From NCBI GenBank assembly GCA_013697245.1, contig JACCXH010000056.1:62001-126000 (forward strand): 64,000 nucleotides of DNA. Reading direction: 5' to 3'. Position numbers and translations under genes: made by a program. Position 1 is the first letter of the stretch, and each line of letters begins with the position of its first letter. This DNA is from Bacteroidota bacterium (GTDB lineage Bacteria; Bacteroidota; Bacteroidia; B-17B0; Aurantibacillaceae). The notes below the pieces were generated by a model, which was not told where the DNA came from, made no database searches, and was given only the letters and a program-made list of their open reading frames with translations. Positions 35,467-44,746 of this stretch are shown piece by piece.

Positions 35467-36447
35467 ATGATTAAAAAATTACTTTCGATTGCATTAGTAG
35501 CGGTTGGTGTTAAAACAATTAACGCGCAGAGTTTCTCTTTGTATTACCCGTTTACATCGGTTCAGGGAACCGTTGCCTTAATAACAACCGATCCTACGCC
35601 CGCTCCAGTAGCTACAGGGGTTACATCCGGCTCTTTTACCGCAGTTGGAACAGGAACAGGTTCTACAACTAATGGCGTGTTTTCTTTTGTTGGCTGGGGA
35701 ACCGGTGCCACTACCGGAAATAATACGACTTTTACAGGTGCCATTGATCTAAATAAATATTACCAAATTACGCTTACGCCTCAAGCAAATTATATTGTTA
35801 CTTTAAATAGCATGTCGTTTGGCGCAACCCGTTCAGGTACAGGTGTTCGTCATTGGGCAGTAAGAACTAATAAAGATGCATATACTGCTAATGTTGCTGC
35901 AACTTATACGGCATACAGCTCAGCTGCATCCAGCACACCGCAACCAATATCAGTACAAGGTGGTAACACATTTTTCTGGAACGATGATGCAGTTATAAAC
36001 CCTGCTGCATTTGCAACCTATAATATGTGTGGTGTTACTTTTGGAGCTAATTGCGCCAATCAATTCACGCCTTTTAATATTCGTATGTATGCATGGGATG
36101 CTGAAGCTGCTACCGGAACTTTCCGTATCGACACTTTAACTATTAATGGTATTGCTACTATGTCGTTAGGTGTTGGTTTACCAACTATCTCACATGACAT
36201 AAATGCGAAGATAAAATTATACCCAAACCCTAACACTGATGGAATCGTTATTGTAGAACCTGCAACAACAGATTACTCAAAAATTGAAGTGGTTAATATT
36301 TTAGGTGCTGTAGTAGCTTCACAAAATAATGCTTTAGCTGAAGAAAAAATTAGATTAGATCTTACCTCTTTACCGATTGGAACTTATTTTGTAAAAATAA
36401 CTTCAGGAGATAAAGTTTATACTGAGAAATTAATTATTGCAAAATAA
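35467..36447 (+). CDS. Secreted protein with type A T9SS sorting domain
   Basis: 326 residues: signal peptide ending TINAQS, then a Thr/Gly/Ala-rich beta-sandwich-like region (residues about 22-235) with a single Cys pair (NMCGVTFGANCANQF). The C-terminal sorting domain is clear: IKLYPNPNTDG, VVNILGAVV, LPIGTYFVKI and final KLIIAK. T9SS removes this domain and anchors or releases the protein. The cargo domain resembles lamin-tail/choice-of-anchor modules of Bacteroidota, but I cannot name it. A strong terminator follows 17 bp after the stop, so it is monocistronic. Confidence 0.9.
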   Translation: MIKKLLSIALVAVGVKTINAQSFSLYYPFTSVQGTVALITTDPTPAPVATGVTSGSFTAVGTGTGSTTNGVFSFVGWGTGATTGNNTTFTGAIDLNKYYQITLTPQANYIVTLNSMSFGATRSGTGVRHWAVRTNKDAYTANVAATYTAYSSAASSTPQPISVQGGNTFFWNDDAVINPAAFATYNMCGVTFGANCANQFTPFNIRMYAWDAEAATGTFRIDTLTINGIATMSLGVGLPTISHDINAKIKLYPNPNTDGIVIVEPATTDYSKIEVVNILGAVVASQNNALAEEKIRLDLTSLPIGTYFVKITSGDKVYTEKLIIAK

Positions 36448-36464
36448 ATTTATTTTAATTAGAT

Positions 36465-36498
36465 AAAAAGTCCCTGATCAAATGATCAGGGACTTTTT
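36465..36498 (+). terminator. Rho-independent terminator
   Basis: Inverted repeat 36465-36480 with 36483-36498 (core GTCCCTGATC / GATCAGGGAC, A-run before and T-run after). It lies 17 bases after the stop of the plus-strand T9SS gene and could also act on minus-strand transcripts from the permease gene. Confidence 0.9.
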
Positions 36499-36590
36499 TT
36501 TATGCTTTTAAACATAGTTATTGAGACAATTAAAAGAGCCCGTCGTGTTAAACTTTAGAAACATCAATAAAGACTTTTAGTATTCTTCGA

Positions 36591-36617
36591 CATCCCAATA
36601 GCTATCGGATCAGGATG
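36591..36617. repeat. Degenerate palindromic intergenic element
   Basis: The centre ATAGCTAT with flanking CC/GG, inside CATCC...GGATG, resembles the palindrome CCCGATAGCTATCGGG that I recall as a frequent intergenic element in Bacteroidota. Two internal mismatches make it a degraded copy. It sits between convergent gene ends, just before the stop of the permease gene. Confidence 0.45.
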
Positions 36618-36625
36618 ATAATACA

Positions 36626-39600
36626 CTATTCTGATTTTACAACCACCCCACTTAACGGATCTGCTGCGGTTCCGGAATCTTTACCATTTACATCTTTAAT
36701 ATTATTTACCGTTTCTTTATCAATTATTTTATTGTACGGGTCGATACCAATCATGTAAGGTTCTTTATCCACAATAAATTCTATAGTCTGTTCTTTACTA
36801 GTGATCTTATGTTTTTTAATATACACTACCTCACCTAATTGTTTTGCATTTGTTTTTCCTTTAGAAAATACTGCCATATCGAACCAATTTGACGGAACAA
36901 CTTCTTTTGCTTTGCCAAGACTATCGCTTTGCGTTTTTATACAAGAAATTTTTGCGGTAATTTTAAATTTGCCTTCTGCTGTTTTTTTAAAGCTCCAACT
37001 CTTGATACTATTATCATAAACAACAATTCGCTCAAACATATCTTTTACTGTTTCCTTTAAGCTATCGGGTGTTACGTGTTTAATAAAATCGTAGAACTGG
37101 TAAGAGGTTGTATAAGGCGGTTCCTGGAAGGCTATTTTTTTTATGTATCTTTTTAACGCGGCATTCAAAGTATCTTCGCCTAAATAATCTTTTAGCGCGT
37201 ACATAATTACACTACCCTTATTGTAATGTATATATTGTTGGTTCTCACACAATAATAACGGCACTTCTTTTTTTCCTTCACTTACACGGCCTTTTAAATA
37301 GGAGTTCATTTCGTAACGTAGGAATTTACTCATAGACGCCTGCCCATATTCATCTTCCATTACCATCAGAGCGCTGTATTGGCTCATGGTCTCACTCATT
37401 ACGGTACAACCTTGTACATTGGCACCAATTACCTGGTGCGCCCACCATTGATGAGCCACTTCGTGGGCGGTAACATAAAAAGGATAATCTACTTTGTTCG
37501 GATCTGTTTCATCTACTTTTGCAATAAAACCAATGCCTTCTGAAAAAGGAATTGTGTTTGGAAACGACTGCGCAAAAGTTTGGTACCTTGGAAACTCTAA
37601 TATGCGAACTTGTTTGTGCTGGTATGGACTAAAATTTTTGGTATAGTAATTTAAAGATTTTTTTATGCCTTTTATCATATCGTCAATATTATACTCATGG
37701 CCTTTGGTATAATAAATTTCAATATTCACGCTATTTGTTTTATCTAAAGGGTTTATCCATTTATCTTTTTTAATTTCATATCTGGCAGATAAAAAAGAGT
37801 AAAAATTTAAGATCGGCGCATCCATTTTATATTGAAAATAATGGCGGTCATTCTCTTTCCAATCTTTTTGCAAATAACCCGGCGCAATGGCAGTTTGGCC
37901 TTCAGTAGTTGAAACAATGCATTGAAAGCGGATCCAGTCGGCATCATGTGAGATATATGTATTTGCGTAAGCAGCAGTATCTGTAATACCCGCCATACGC
38001 GGTTTTATTGAAAGGCCGTATTTTTTACGCGAAGCGTTCTCTGAAATTTCAGAATCTTTATTATAACCAATTGAAGGAAAGATGCCGCTATTTAAAAAAG
38101 AGCCATTCTCTACAACTTCAGACCCATTATCGCGCATGATAAAATTCTTTGGAAAAAACTCTATATCAAAATCAAACTTTATTGAATCGTTTGGCTGCAA
38201 TGCTGTTATTAACTCGTAACCGTAAAACCCATTTTTTTTATCTTCTACAAATAATTTTGCAGGTAGATTAAATGCTAAATTATTGATCGTTATTTTGCTA
38301 TAATAATTAATGAATATTTTTGTTAAAGGCTGTTTGTGTTTGTTCTTTAAATAATAAAAACCTTTTGCCTTTGCGCCATATTTATTCGGATAGATGTCTA
38401 CATTCACATTTGATTCTACAACTCTTGGTTGTAATTCTTTCTCGTATTTTTTGTACTTTTTTTCGAATTCAGCCATTTGCTTTTCTTCTTCTTGATCCGT
38501 TTTATAAATATTTAAAACGCGTGTATTATAGTAAATAACAGAACCAAAACCTAAAAAACAAATTAGCCCCAAAATAAAAGTCATCTTATAGGAGCGTTTA
38601 AACCCCTTTTTTGCACTTTTCCACCTTATCGAAAATTTTTGTTCTTTTCCACGTTGATAAAGTGCAATAGCAAGAGTTCCGATCATTAAAGTAAAACCTA
38701 TCCAATAGGCTTTAAATACAAAATAATTTGGCAGTGTTTGCCCATGTCCATTCATATCTGAATATTTCATGGCTTCGCCGGTCGAGTTAAATTTAAACAA
38801 GTCGTTATCATAATCCATTGCCCTTAATATTAAAGGGAAACCCAAAACAATAAATGCCATTATAAAAAATGCCACATAACGGTTCTTAAAAAACACCTGC
38901 ATAGATAAACCCAAGGCAACTAATAACGCAACACTAAAAATCTTTAAAAGAATAAGGTCTGTAAAATATAAGCCAAGTTCAAATTTTGTGTAACCATGCA
39001 GGCTTTGAATAAATATGCAGGTACAAATACAAACAAGATTTATTATTAATGCCACGGCTACTAAAGAAAAGAATTTGGAAATAAATAAGATCCAGTTTTT
39101 TACAGGTGTTGAGCCAATGAGCTCATCTATTTTAGCATCCTTTTCTCGCCAAATAAGGATACCAGAATAAAAAACGATCATGATCATTTGAAAAAAACCA
39201 AAAGTACCACTCGCTAATTCGATCTGCATATAAGTTACAGGATAAGTTTCGGTACCATAAATAAGGCCTGAAAATTGTGAAACAACCACTACTAACAAAA
39301 CCGATAGACCAAGAATAATAACAAAGAAAATAGACTTAAAGATCTTTGAAAACTCAAACTTGGTTAAAAACAATAATTGTTCCATTGCCAGTTTACGATC
39401 GAACACCTGCGTTACTTTTGGCAAATGACCTATTGATTGAATGGCTTTTGAAGGTTGCGATTTAGTTTCTTTCGATTTGCGTTTAAAAATACTTACAGGA
39501 TTTAAGAATTGGTTAAAATCAAACCTGTAATAAGTAATCATCAATAAAGCAAATGATAAGCCTATCCATAACAAACGGTTATATAAGAGATAACCGCTAA

Positions 39601-40327
39601 ATGGAATAAGTCTCGTATTACTTTCAGCAGGCGTCCAATATTCTGTAATAGAAGACAGGGCTTGCGCCCCAAAGGGGTCCAATAACGCAGCAACCGTTTT
39701 ATTATCAATGTCAGACACTATGCTTCTTGAAATACCTGCCACCACAATAAACACAAGGCTACCCACGTAACCGCTTGTCATGTTTCGGGTAAAAGTTACG
39801 AGACTAAAAAATAATGTGCCAATAAAAAATACATTGGGTAATAAAAAATAAATAAAGGGTTGAAAAAAATTTATGAAATTAAATTCGCCTAATTGCCCGT
39901 TATCGTTATTGGCTAAAAGAAAAGCAATAAAAATTCCAAATACAATTCCTGTTAGTACAAAAGCTGTTAGTAAGAAGGAAGCGCTAAACCTGCCAAACAA
40001 ATAACTAAACTTTGTAATTGGTTTTGTAAAATAAAAAGAAAAGCAATTGTACTGGAAGTCTTTTTGTACACAGCCTGCCATTAAAGCCACACAAATTAAA
40101 AGTGTAATAAGGCCAAATAAATAATCGGTATTAAAGCTGGTTAAAATGCCGGCAATAGTTGTAGCTGAATTAATATAAGAGTTTGTATCTGCCGAAACAC
40201 CACTAAAAATGCCGGAAATGGCCGCGCCTAATAAAAAAGCGAGGGCAAGAAAAACAAAAAAATAAATATAAACGCCCGGTCGTTTTAACCATTGTTTTAA
40301 TTCGTAAGCAAAAATTTCTTTGAACAT
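36626..40327 (-). CDS. ABC-2 permease fused to an M1-type metallopeptidase
   Basis: 1233 residues. The N-terminal half is two sets of ABC-2 permease helices (FAYELKQWLKRPGVYIYFFV at the start and a second set beginning near LLFLTKFEFSKIFKSIFFV), with a further helix near residue 580. The C-terminal half (about 650-1200) is an M1 aminopeptidase-like domain with the zinc motif HEVAHQWWAH and a downstream SETMSQY glutamate. It starts 8 bp after the partner ATPase gene. This permease/M1 fusion is a known Bacteroidota architecture of unclear substrate; the peptidase half should face the periplasm. The ATP needed comes from the adjacent ATPase. Confidence 0.92.
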   Translation of the reverse strand: MFKEIFAYELKQWLKRPGVYIYFFVFLALAFLLGAAISGIFSGVSADTNSYINSATTIAGILTSFNTDYLFGLITLLICVALMAGCVQKDFQYNCFSFYFTKPITKFSYLFGRFSASFLLTAFVLTGIVFGIFIAFLLANNDNGQLGEFNFINFFQPFIYFLLPNVFFIGTLFFSLVTFTRNMTSGYVGSLVFIVVAGISRSIVSDIDNKTVAALLDPFGAQALSSITEYWTPAESNTRLIPFSGYLLYNRLLWIGLSFALLMITYYRFDFNQFLNPVSIFKRKSKETKSQPSKAIQSIGHLPKVTQVFDRKLAMEQLLFLTKFEFSKIFKSIFFVIILGLSVLLVVVVSQFSGLIYGTETYPVTYMQIELASGTFGFFQMIMIVFYSGILIWREKDAKIDELIGSTPVKNWILFISKFFSLVAVALIINLVCICTCIFIQSLHGYTKFELGLYFTDLILLKIFSVALLVALGLSMQVFFKNRYVAFFIMAFIVLGFPLILRAMDYDNDLFKFNSTGEAMKYSDMNGHGQTLPNYFVFKAYWIGFTLMIGTLAIALYQRGKEQKFSIRWKSAKKGFKRSYKMTFILGLICFLGFGSVIYYNTRVLNIYKTDQEEEKQMAEFEKKYKKYEKELQPRVVESNVNVDIYPNKYGAKAKGFYYLKNKHKQPLTKIFINYYSKITINNLAFNLPAKLFVEDKKNGFYGYELITALQPNDSIKFDFDIEFFPKNFIMRDNGSEVVENGSFLNSGIFPSIGYNKDSEISENASRKKYGLSIKPRMAGITDTAAYANTYISHDADWIRFQCIVSTTEGQTAIAPGYLQKDWKENDRHYFQYKMDAPILNFYSFLSARYEIKKDKWINPLDKTNSVNIEIYYTKGHEYNIDDMIKGIKKSLNYYTKNFSPYQHKQVRILEFPRYQTFAQSFPNTIPFSEGIGFIAKVDETDPNKVDYPFYVTAHEVAHQWWAHQVIGANVQGCTVMSETMSQYSALMVMEDEYGQASMSKFLRYEMNSYLKGRVSEGKKEVPLLLCENQQYIHYNKGSVIMYALKDYLGEDTLNAALKRYIKKIAFQEPPYTTSYQFYDFIKHVTPDSLKETVKDMFERIVVYDNSIKSWSFKKTAEGKFKITAKISCIKTQSDSLGKAKEVVPSNWFDMAVFSKGKTNAKQLGEVVYIKKHKITSKEQTIEFIVDKEPYMIGIDPYNKIIDKETVNNIKDVNGKDSGTAADPLSGVVVKSE

Positions 40328-40335
40328 ATTTTTAT

Positions 40336-41205
40336 TTATTTTGCATTAATATATGAGAAATAAACATCTTCCAGATCACCTTCAATAGCTGTAAATTTAT
40401 CTCCCGGTAACGAATCGCTTAAAACATGTACCAAAATTTTTCCTTCGGCAACACGTGTAGAAATAACATTGTATTTTTCTTTGTACTCGGCAATTTCTTC
40501 TTTTGCGATAGTTACTTCATAAACTTTTCCTTTTAAAAGATTTAATGCCTCTGTAGTTTTACCGTTAAACATTACCTGGCCTAAATTCATTACCGCCATT
40601 TTATTACAAAGGTTGCTTACGTCTTCTACAATGTGGGTAGATAGAATAACAATAATATTTTCGCCTACCTCGCTTAATAAATTATGAAAACGATTTCTTT
40701 CCTGTGGATCTAAACCCGCTGTTGGTTCATCTACAATTACCACTTTAGGGTTGCCAAGTAAAGCTTGGGCTATGCCAAAACGTTGACGCATACCACCACT
40801 ATAATCACCAATGTAACGGTTACGCACTTCATACAAATTTGTTTGATGCAATAAAGCGTCGCACACTTCTTTACGCTCGGCCTTATTTGAAATGCCTTTT
40901 AAAATAGCAAAGTGATGCAACATATCATCCGCACTTACTTTTGGATAAAAACCAAAATCCTGTGGTAAGTATCCAAGGGCCTTTCGCATTTCTTCCTTAT
41001 TATTTATCACATCCAGTGCATCTAAAAAAATGGTGCCTTCGCTTGGTTCCTGCAATGTAGCGATCGTACGCATTAAACTTGACTTGCCGGCACCATTAGG
41101 GCCAAGCAATCCAAACATACCGTTTGAGATTTCTAAATTGACATTTGATAAAGCTTTTAACCCTCCCGGATAAACTTTACTAAGGTTTGCTATTTTTAAT
41201 TCCAT
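40336..41205 (-). CDS. ABC transporter ATP-binding protein (partner of the M1-permease)
   Basis: 289 residues with a full ABC-type ATPase: Walker A GPNGAGKSS, Q-loop LPQDFGFYP, signature YSGGMRQRFG, Walker B VVIVDEPTAGLDP and H-loop STHIVED. The C-terminal 70 residues form the extra domain often found in ABC-2 ATPases. It lies 8 bp before the permease-peptidase gene and surely forms one transporter with it. Upstream, 192 bp separate it from the divergent propeller gene; no clear promoter was found there. Confidence 0.95.
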   Translation of the reverse strand: MELKIANLSKVYPGGLKALSNVNLEISNGMFGLLGPNGAGKSSLMRTIATLQEPSEGTIFLDALDVINNKEEMRKALGYLPQDFGFYPKVSADDMLHHFAILKGISNKAERKEVCDALLHQTNLYEVRNRYIGDYSGGMRQRFGIAQALLGNPKVVIVDEPTAGLDPQERNRFHNLLSEVGENIIVILSTHIVEDVSNLCNKMAVMNLGQVMFNGKTTEALNLLKGKVYEVTIAKEEIAEYKEKYNVISTRVAEGKILVHVLSDSLPGDKFTAIEGDLEDVYFSYINAK

Positions 41206-41397
41206 AATTGTATTAAAGGTAAAAGTTTATGTGAATGTGCACATATAATAGTTATAAGGTGTAAAAAACTTACATGAACAGTAAAAAAACGGGATGGAAT
41301 TTTCTGATTTCAACCGTTTATGCAATTAATCTAACCAAATAAACAAGAAATTACCTTTTCACTTACCATGCATTTAACTTTAGCAAAAATACTGATC

Positions 41398-44097
41398 ATG
41401 AGAAAATATATACTTTTACTTTTATTCTGCAGCAGTTTAACTGGAATATCACAAACTACAGGCGTTACTACTCATACATCTAATCGCTTTACAAACGATA
41501 ATTTAAATACCATCCGGCAAATAGTTTCACAATCACCTAATGGTGATATATGGATCTACGATTTTAACGGAGGCCTTGTAAAATTTTCAGGTAATACATT
41601 TACAACATATACAAACACTTTTGGTGTATTGCCAGATATGAATGTTTTTGGAACTAATACTGGGGCTTGGATGTTTTCTAATTACGGATTTTTTTATTAT
41701 TATAATGGTAGCACTTTTATAGATTATTCATCAAATATAACAAGCCTTATTGGAACGCTTTCTTCGGCCAATCCAATTAATTATATTGGCAATAATGGTA
41801 CTGATATTTTAATTGCGACTAATAAGGGGATTATAAAGTATAATGGCTCTACCTTTTCTATTATTAATGCATCAAACAGCAACCTTGCTTGCGATACAGT
41901 TAGCTGCATCCTTAGTAATGGTGCGACTACTTTTATAGGTACAGATAAAGGCTTATGTACATATAATGGAAGTACATTTTCCGCATTAATTACTTTTTCA
42001 GGCGCCGCCACTCATGCTGTTAGTTATATCTTTTCAAATGGTGTAAAAACAATTGTTATCCGAAAATCATCAACTTCAGATTTTGATTATTATAACCTAA
42101 ATGCAAATCAATTAATAAGGATTCCGGCATTTCCAGATAGCGTAAAATTTACAAGCAAAAAATGCAGGAATATTTCTTTTGTAAATAATAATCCTGCCTT
42201 TCCTTCTATTTATGCTGGTAATAATATAAGAGTGACAAATTCAGTCTCAACGTATACGGATTATTCTGGTCTGCAAGGCTCCTTTCCAATGCACTCGTTC
42301 AAACATCCTTCTAATTCTCAAAAATTTTATGCTGTAGCAACAGATGGATCAAACTCAAACAAATTTGTTGTAAATGAAATTGATGTTACAAATTATGCAA
42401 CGCTTTCCATCAGCGGTTCACCCAATCAAGTAAAATATTTAGACACAAATAATGTAAACGCCTTAATTAGCGAAGTGAATATAAAGCATTGCGACATTTT
42501 TGGTAATGGTGGTGGAGGTTATATTGTTCCAAAAAACCCACTTAATAATATGCAGAGCCCTGTCTTTGCTACCGCCTTATGGGTTGGTGGATTAGATAAT
42601 ACTAACCAAATACACATGGCCGCACAAACATACAGGCAAACAGGTTATGATTTCTGGCCCGGTCCATTAGATACCATAAATGGCCAAACATCGGTTAGCA
42701 GCGGATCGCCATATAACAAGGTTTGGAAAATTTCGTGTAATCAACTCAACCAATTTGCCAGCAATTATAATTCTTTTAACGCCACGGCAAATACAGTGGC
42801 AACGTATAGTGACATTACTACCTTTTTACCTAATGGAAACAGTATAAATAATTTTGCAAAACAATTGTATCCATTTAAAGACTGGAATGCAAATGGACTC
42901 TATGAACCTTCCCTTGGAGAATATCCCATAATTAAAGGACATCAACAAATTTATTCGGTTTATAATGATGCTTTTTCAACACATACTGAAACCGGTGGAC
43001 TACCGTTAGGTATTGAGGTTCACGATAGATCATTTGCTTATAATGAGCCAACCATTGTAGATAGTATGAAAGTTATTAATTATGCTACCTTTTATAACTA
43101 TGAAATAATAAACAGAAGCAACAACAATTACAATAACATATATATGACACTTTGGATAGATCCGGATCTTGGTTATTATCTTGACGATTATATTGGAACA
43201 GATACCTTAAATAATTTTGGTTATGCTTATAATGGCGACAATTATGATGACCTCGCAGCAAGCACGAGCGCTTACGGCAACAAACTACCAATGATGGCGT
43301 TTGCCCTTATTCCAAACTCATCCGCATTAACAGATGGTATTGATAATAACAATAATGGTTTGATCGACGAGCCCGGAGAAAATTTTAAATTGAATTTAAC
43401 TACTTATTATAATAATAACATTGGGGCCTTTCCACCCGCAACTACTAATCCCGACACCACCTATCAATATTATAATTATATGAAAGGAATATGGAAGGAT
43501 AGCTCACCCTTTAAACCTGTTGGCACCGCTTATAATCCAACTCTTAGTGTCAGTCCAACACATTATGTTTATACAGGTAACCCGCAAACAAATGCCGGTT
43601 GGACGGAAGGCACCGCTAATAATTTAAAAGGCGACAGAAGAATATTATGTACAGTCGGGCCGTTTAATTTTCCGGCGAAAAAGAAAGTTGAATTTGAATA
43701 TGCTTTTGTATTTAGTAGGGATACTTCTTTAAATAATGTAAATAATAATTTTTCTTTATTACAAAAGGATGTTAAAAATGTACGCTATTATCGCAATTTA
43801 CAATCTGCACCTTGTACCCCTTTGGTAAGCGTGGGTTTAAAAGAAAATAGAATTGTTAGCCAAAACTTATGGATATACCCAAACCCAACAACCGGAAACA
43901 TAATTGTAAATCTTGATCATAATGCAGAAAACGCTTCCTTAAAACTATACGATATTGCCGGAAAAATAATTTATGAAAGTACTATAAACGATACCTATCG
44001 AACACAAGTTAGCCTCGATAATTTTTCGGCGGGAGTGTATTTTTTAGTGGTAAAAGAAGGCGAATTTAAAAGGGTGGAAAAGATTATTAAACAATAA
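41398..44097 (+). CDS. Secreted propeller protein with type A T9SS sorting domain
   Basis: 899 residues from ATG at 41398, which opens a signal peptide (MRKYILLLLFCSSLTGISQ); an ATG at 41368 would add ten residues before it. Residues about 25-350 carry propeller-like repeats (GDIWIYDFNGGLVKFSGNTF, ILIATNKGIIKYNGSTF, TFIGTDKGLCTYNGSTF) like those of the PP2C sensor. The middle has DWNANGLYEPSLGEYP and a calcium-loop-like DGIDNNNNGLIDEPGEN, common in Bacteroidota surface proteins. The end is a type A sorting domain (LWIYPNPTTGN, FSAGVYFLVV, final KIIKQ). Function unknown; likely surface-attached or released. Confidence 0.9.
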   Translation: MRKYILLLLFCSSLTGISQTTGVTTHTSNRFTNDNLNTIRQIVSQSPNGDIWIYDFNGGLVKFSGNTFTTYTNTFGVLPDMNVFGTNTGAWMFSNYGFFYYYNGSTFIDYSSNITSLIGTLSSANPINYIGNNGTDILIATNKGIIKYNGSTFSIINASNSNLACDTVSCILSNGATTFIGTDKGLCTYNGSTFSALITFSGAATHAVSYIFSNGVKTIVIRKSSTSDFDYYNLNANQLIRIPAFPDSVKFTSKKCRNISFVNNNPAFPSIYAGNNIRVTNSVSTYTDYSGLQGSFPMHSFKHPSNSQKFYAVATDGSNSNKFVVNEIDVTNYATLSISGSPNQVKYLDTNNVNALISEVNIKHCDIFGNGGGGYIVPKNPLNNMQSPVFATALWVGGLDNTNQIHMAAQTYRQTGYDFWPGPLDTINGQTSVSSGSPYNKVWKISCNQLNQFASNYNSFNATANTVATYSDITTFLPNGNSINNFAKQLYPFKDWNANGLYEPSLGEYPIIKGHQQIYSVYNDAFSTHTETGGLPLGIEVHDRSFAYNEPTIVDSMKVINYATFYNYEIINRSNNNYNNIYMTLWIDPDLGYYLDDYIGTDTLNNFGYAYNGDNYDDLAASTSAYGNKLPMMAFALIPNSSALTDGIDNNNNGLIDEPGENFKLNLTTYYNNNIGAFPPATTNPDTTYQYYNYMKGIWKDSSPFKPVGTAYNPTLSVSPTHYVYTGNPQTNAGWTEGTANNLKGDRRILCTVGPFNFPAKKKVEFEYAFVFSRDTSLNNVNNNFSLLQKDVKNVRYYRNLQSAPCTPLVSVGLKENRIVSQNLWIYPNPTTGNIIVNLDHNAENASLKLYDIAGKIIYESTINDTYRTQVSLDNFSAGVYFLVVKEGEFKRVEKIIKQ

Positions 44098-44113
44098 AGA
44101 ATTATTGTTTTTT
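44089..44113. terminator. Putative bidirectional terminator spanning two convergent stop codons
   Basis: A perfect 9-bp inverted repeat (44089-44097, AAACAATAA; 44102-44110, TTATTGTTT) with a 4-base loop is followed by a T run. It contains the stop codons of both convergent genes. The stem is AT-rich apart from one C-G pair, so its strength is uncertain. Confidence 0.45.
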
Positions 44114-44731
44114 GTATTCCATTACATTCAACTGCTTATCGCAGATAAAAAATTCATCCTGTATAGCATTTGAGGCAACAATAATAGTACGGTTCTGCGA
44201 ATAATTCTTCACCAAGTTCTTGTACCATTCAATGGCGTTTGCATCCAGGTTAGAAACCGGTTCATCTAACAATAATAAAGGTGTATCGCACAAGATAGCA
44301 ACGCCTAATTTTAACCGCTGTTTCATACCGCTGCTAAATTGTTTTATTAATTTATTTCTTGCTTTGGTAAGATCTAACAATTCAATAATTTGTTCTGTAG
44401 AAAGATCTTTTACAAAAGGTTTAAAAATTTTTGTGTGATCGATCATTTCGGTTAAAGTAAACTCTTCTACCAAGTGAATATAGGGTGATGCAAAAGAAAT
44501 GTAATTTTTTATTTTGTCAACCGGCACCACTTTATCATTTACTTTATAAATAACCTCGCCTTCATTTTCGGTAATAAATCCAGAAATTACTTGCAATAAA
44601 GTTGATTTACCGGATCCGTTACCACCTAATATCACTACTTTATCGCCCGCGTTTATGGTGTAAGAAAGATCTTTAAAGATCCACTCTTTATTAAATTTTT
44701 TACTGAGGTGATTAAGTTGAACCGATAGCAT
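44102..44731 (-). CDS. Stand-alone ABC ATPase, H-loop altered
   Basis: 209 residues. Walker A GGNGSGKST, signature FSSGMKQRLK and Walker B LLLLDEPVSNLDA are intact. The H-loop position reads IIVASNAIQDE, with Asn where the switch histidine is expected. There is no adjacent permease; the convergent neighbour is a T9SS protein and the next gene upstream is lpxA (15 bp away). It could work with a membrane protein encoded elsewhere, for example in a CcmA-like exporter. Cotranscription with lpxC-fabZ and lpxA is likely. Confidence 0.88.
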   Translation of the reverse strand: MLSVQLNHLSKKFNKEWIFKDLSYTINAGDKVVILGGNGSGKSTLLQVISGFITENEGEVIYKVNDKVVPVDKIKNYISFASPYIHLVEEFTLTEMIDHTKIFKPFVKDLSTEQIIELLDLTKARNKLIKQFSSGMKQRLKLGVAILCDTPLLLLDEPVSNLDANAIEWYKNLVKNYSQNRTIIVASNAIQDEFFICDKQLNVMEYKKQ

Positions 44732-44746
44732 TTTTATTTTTACTTA

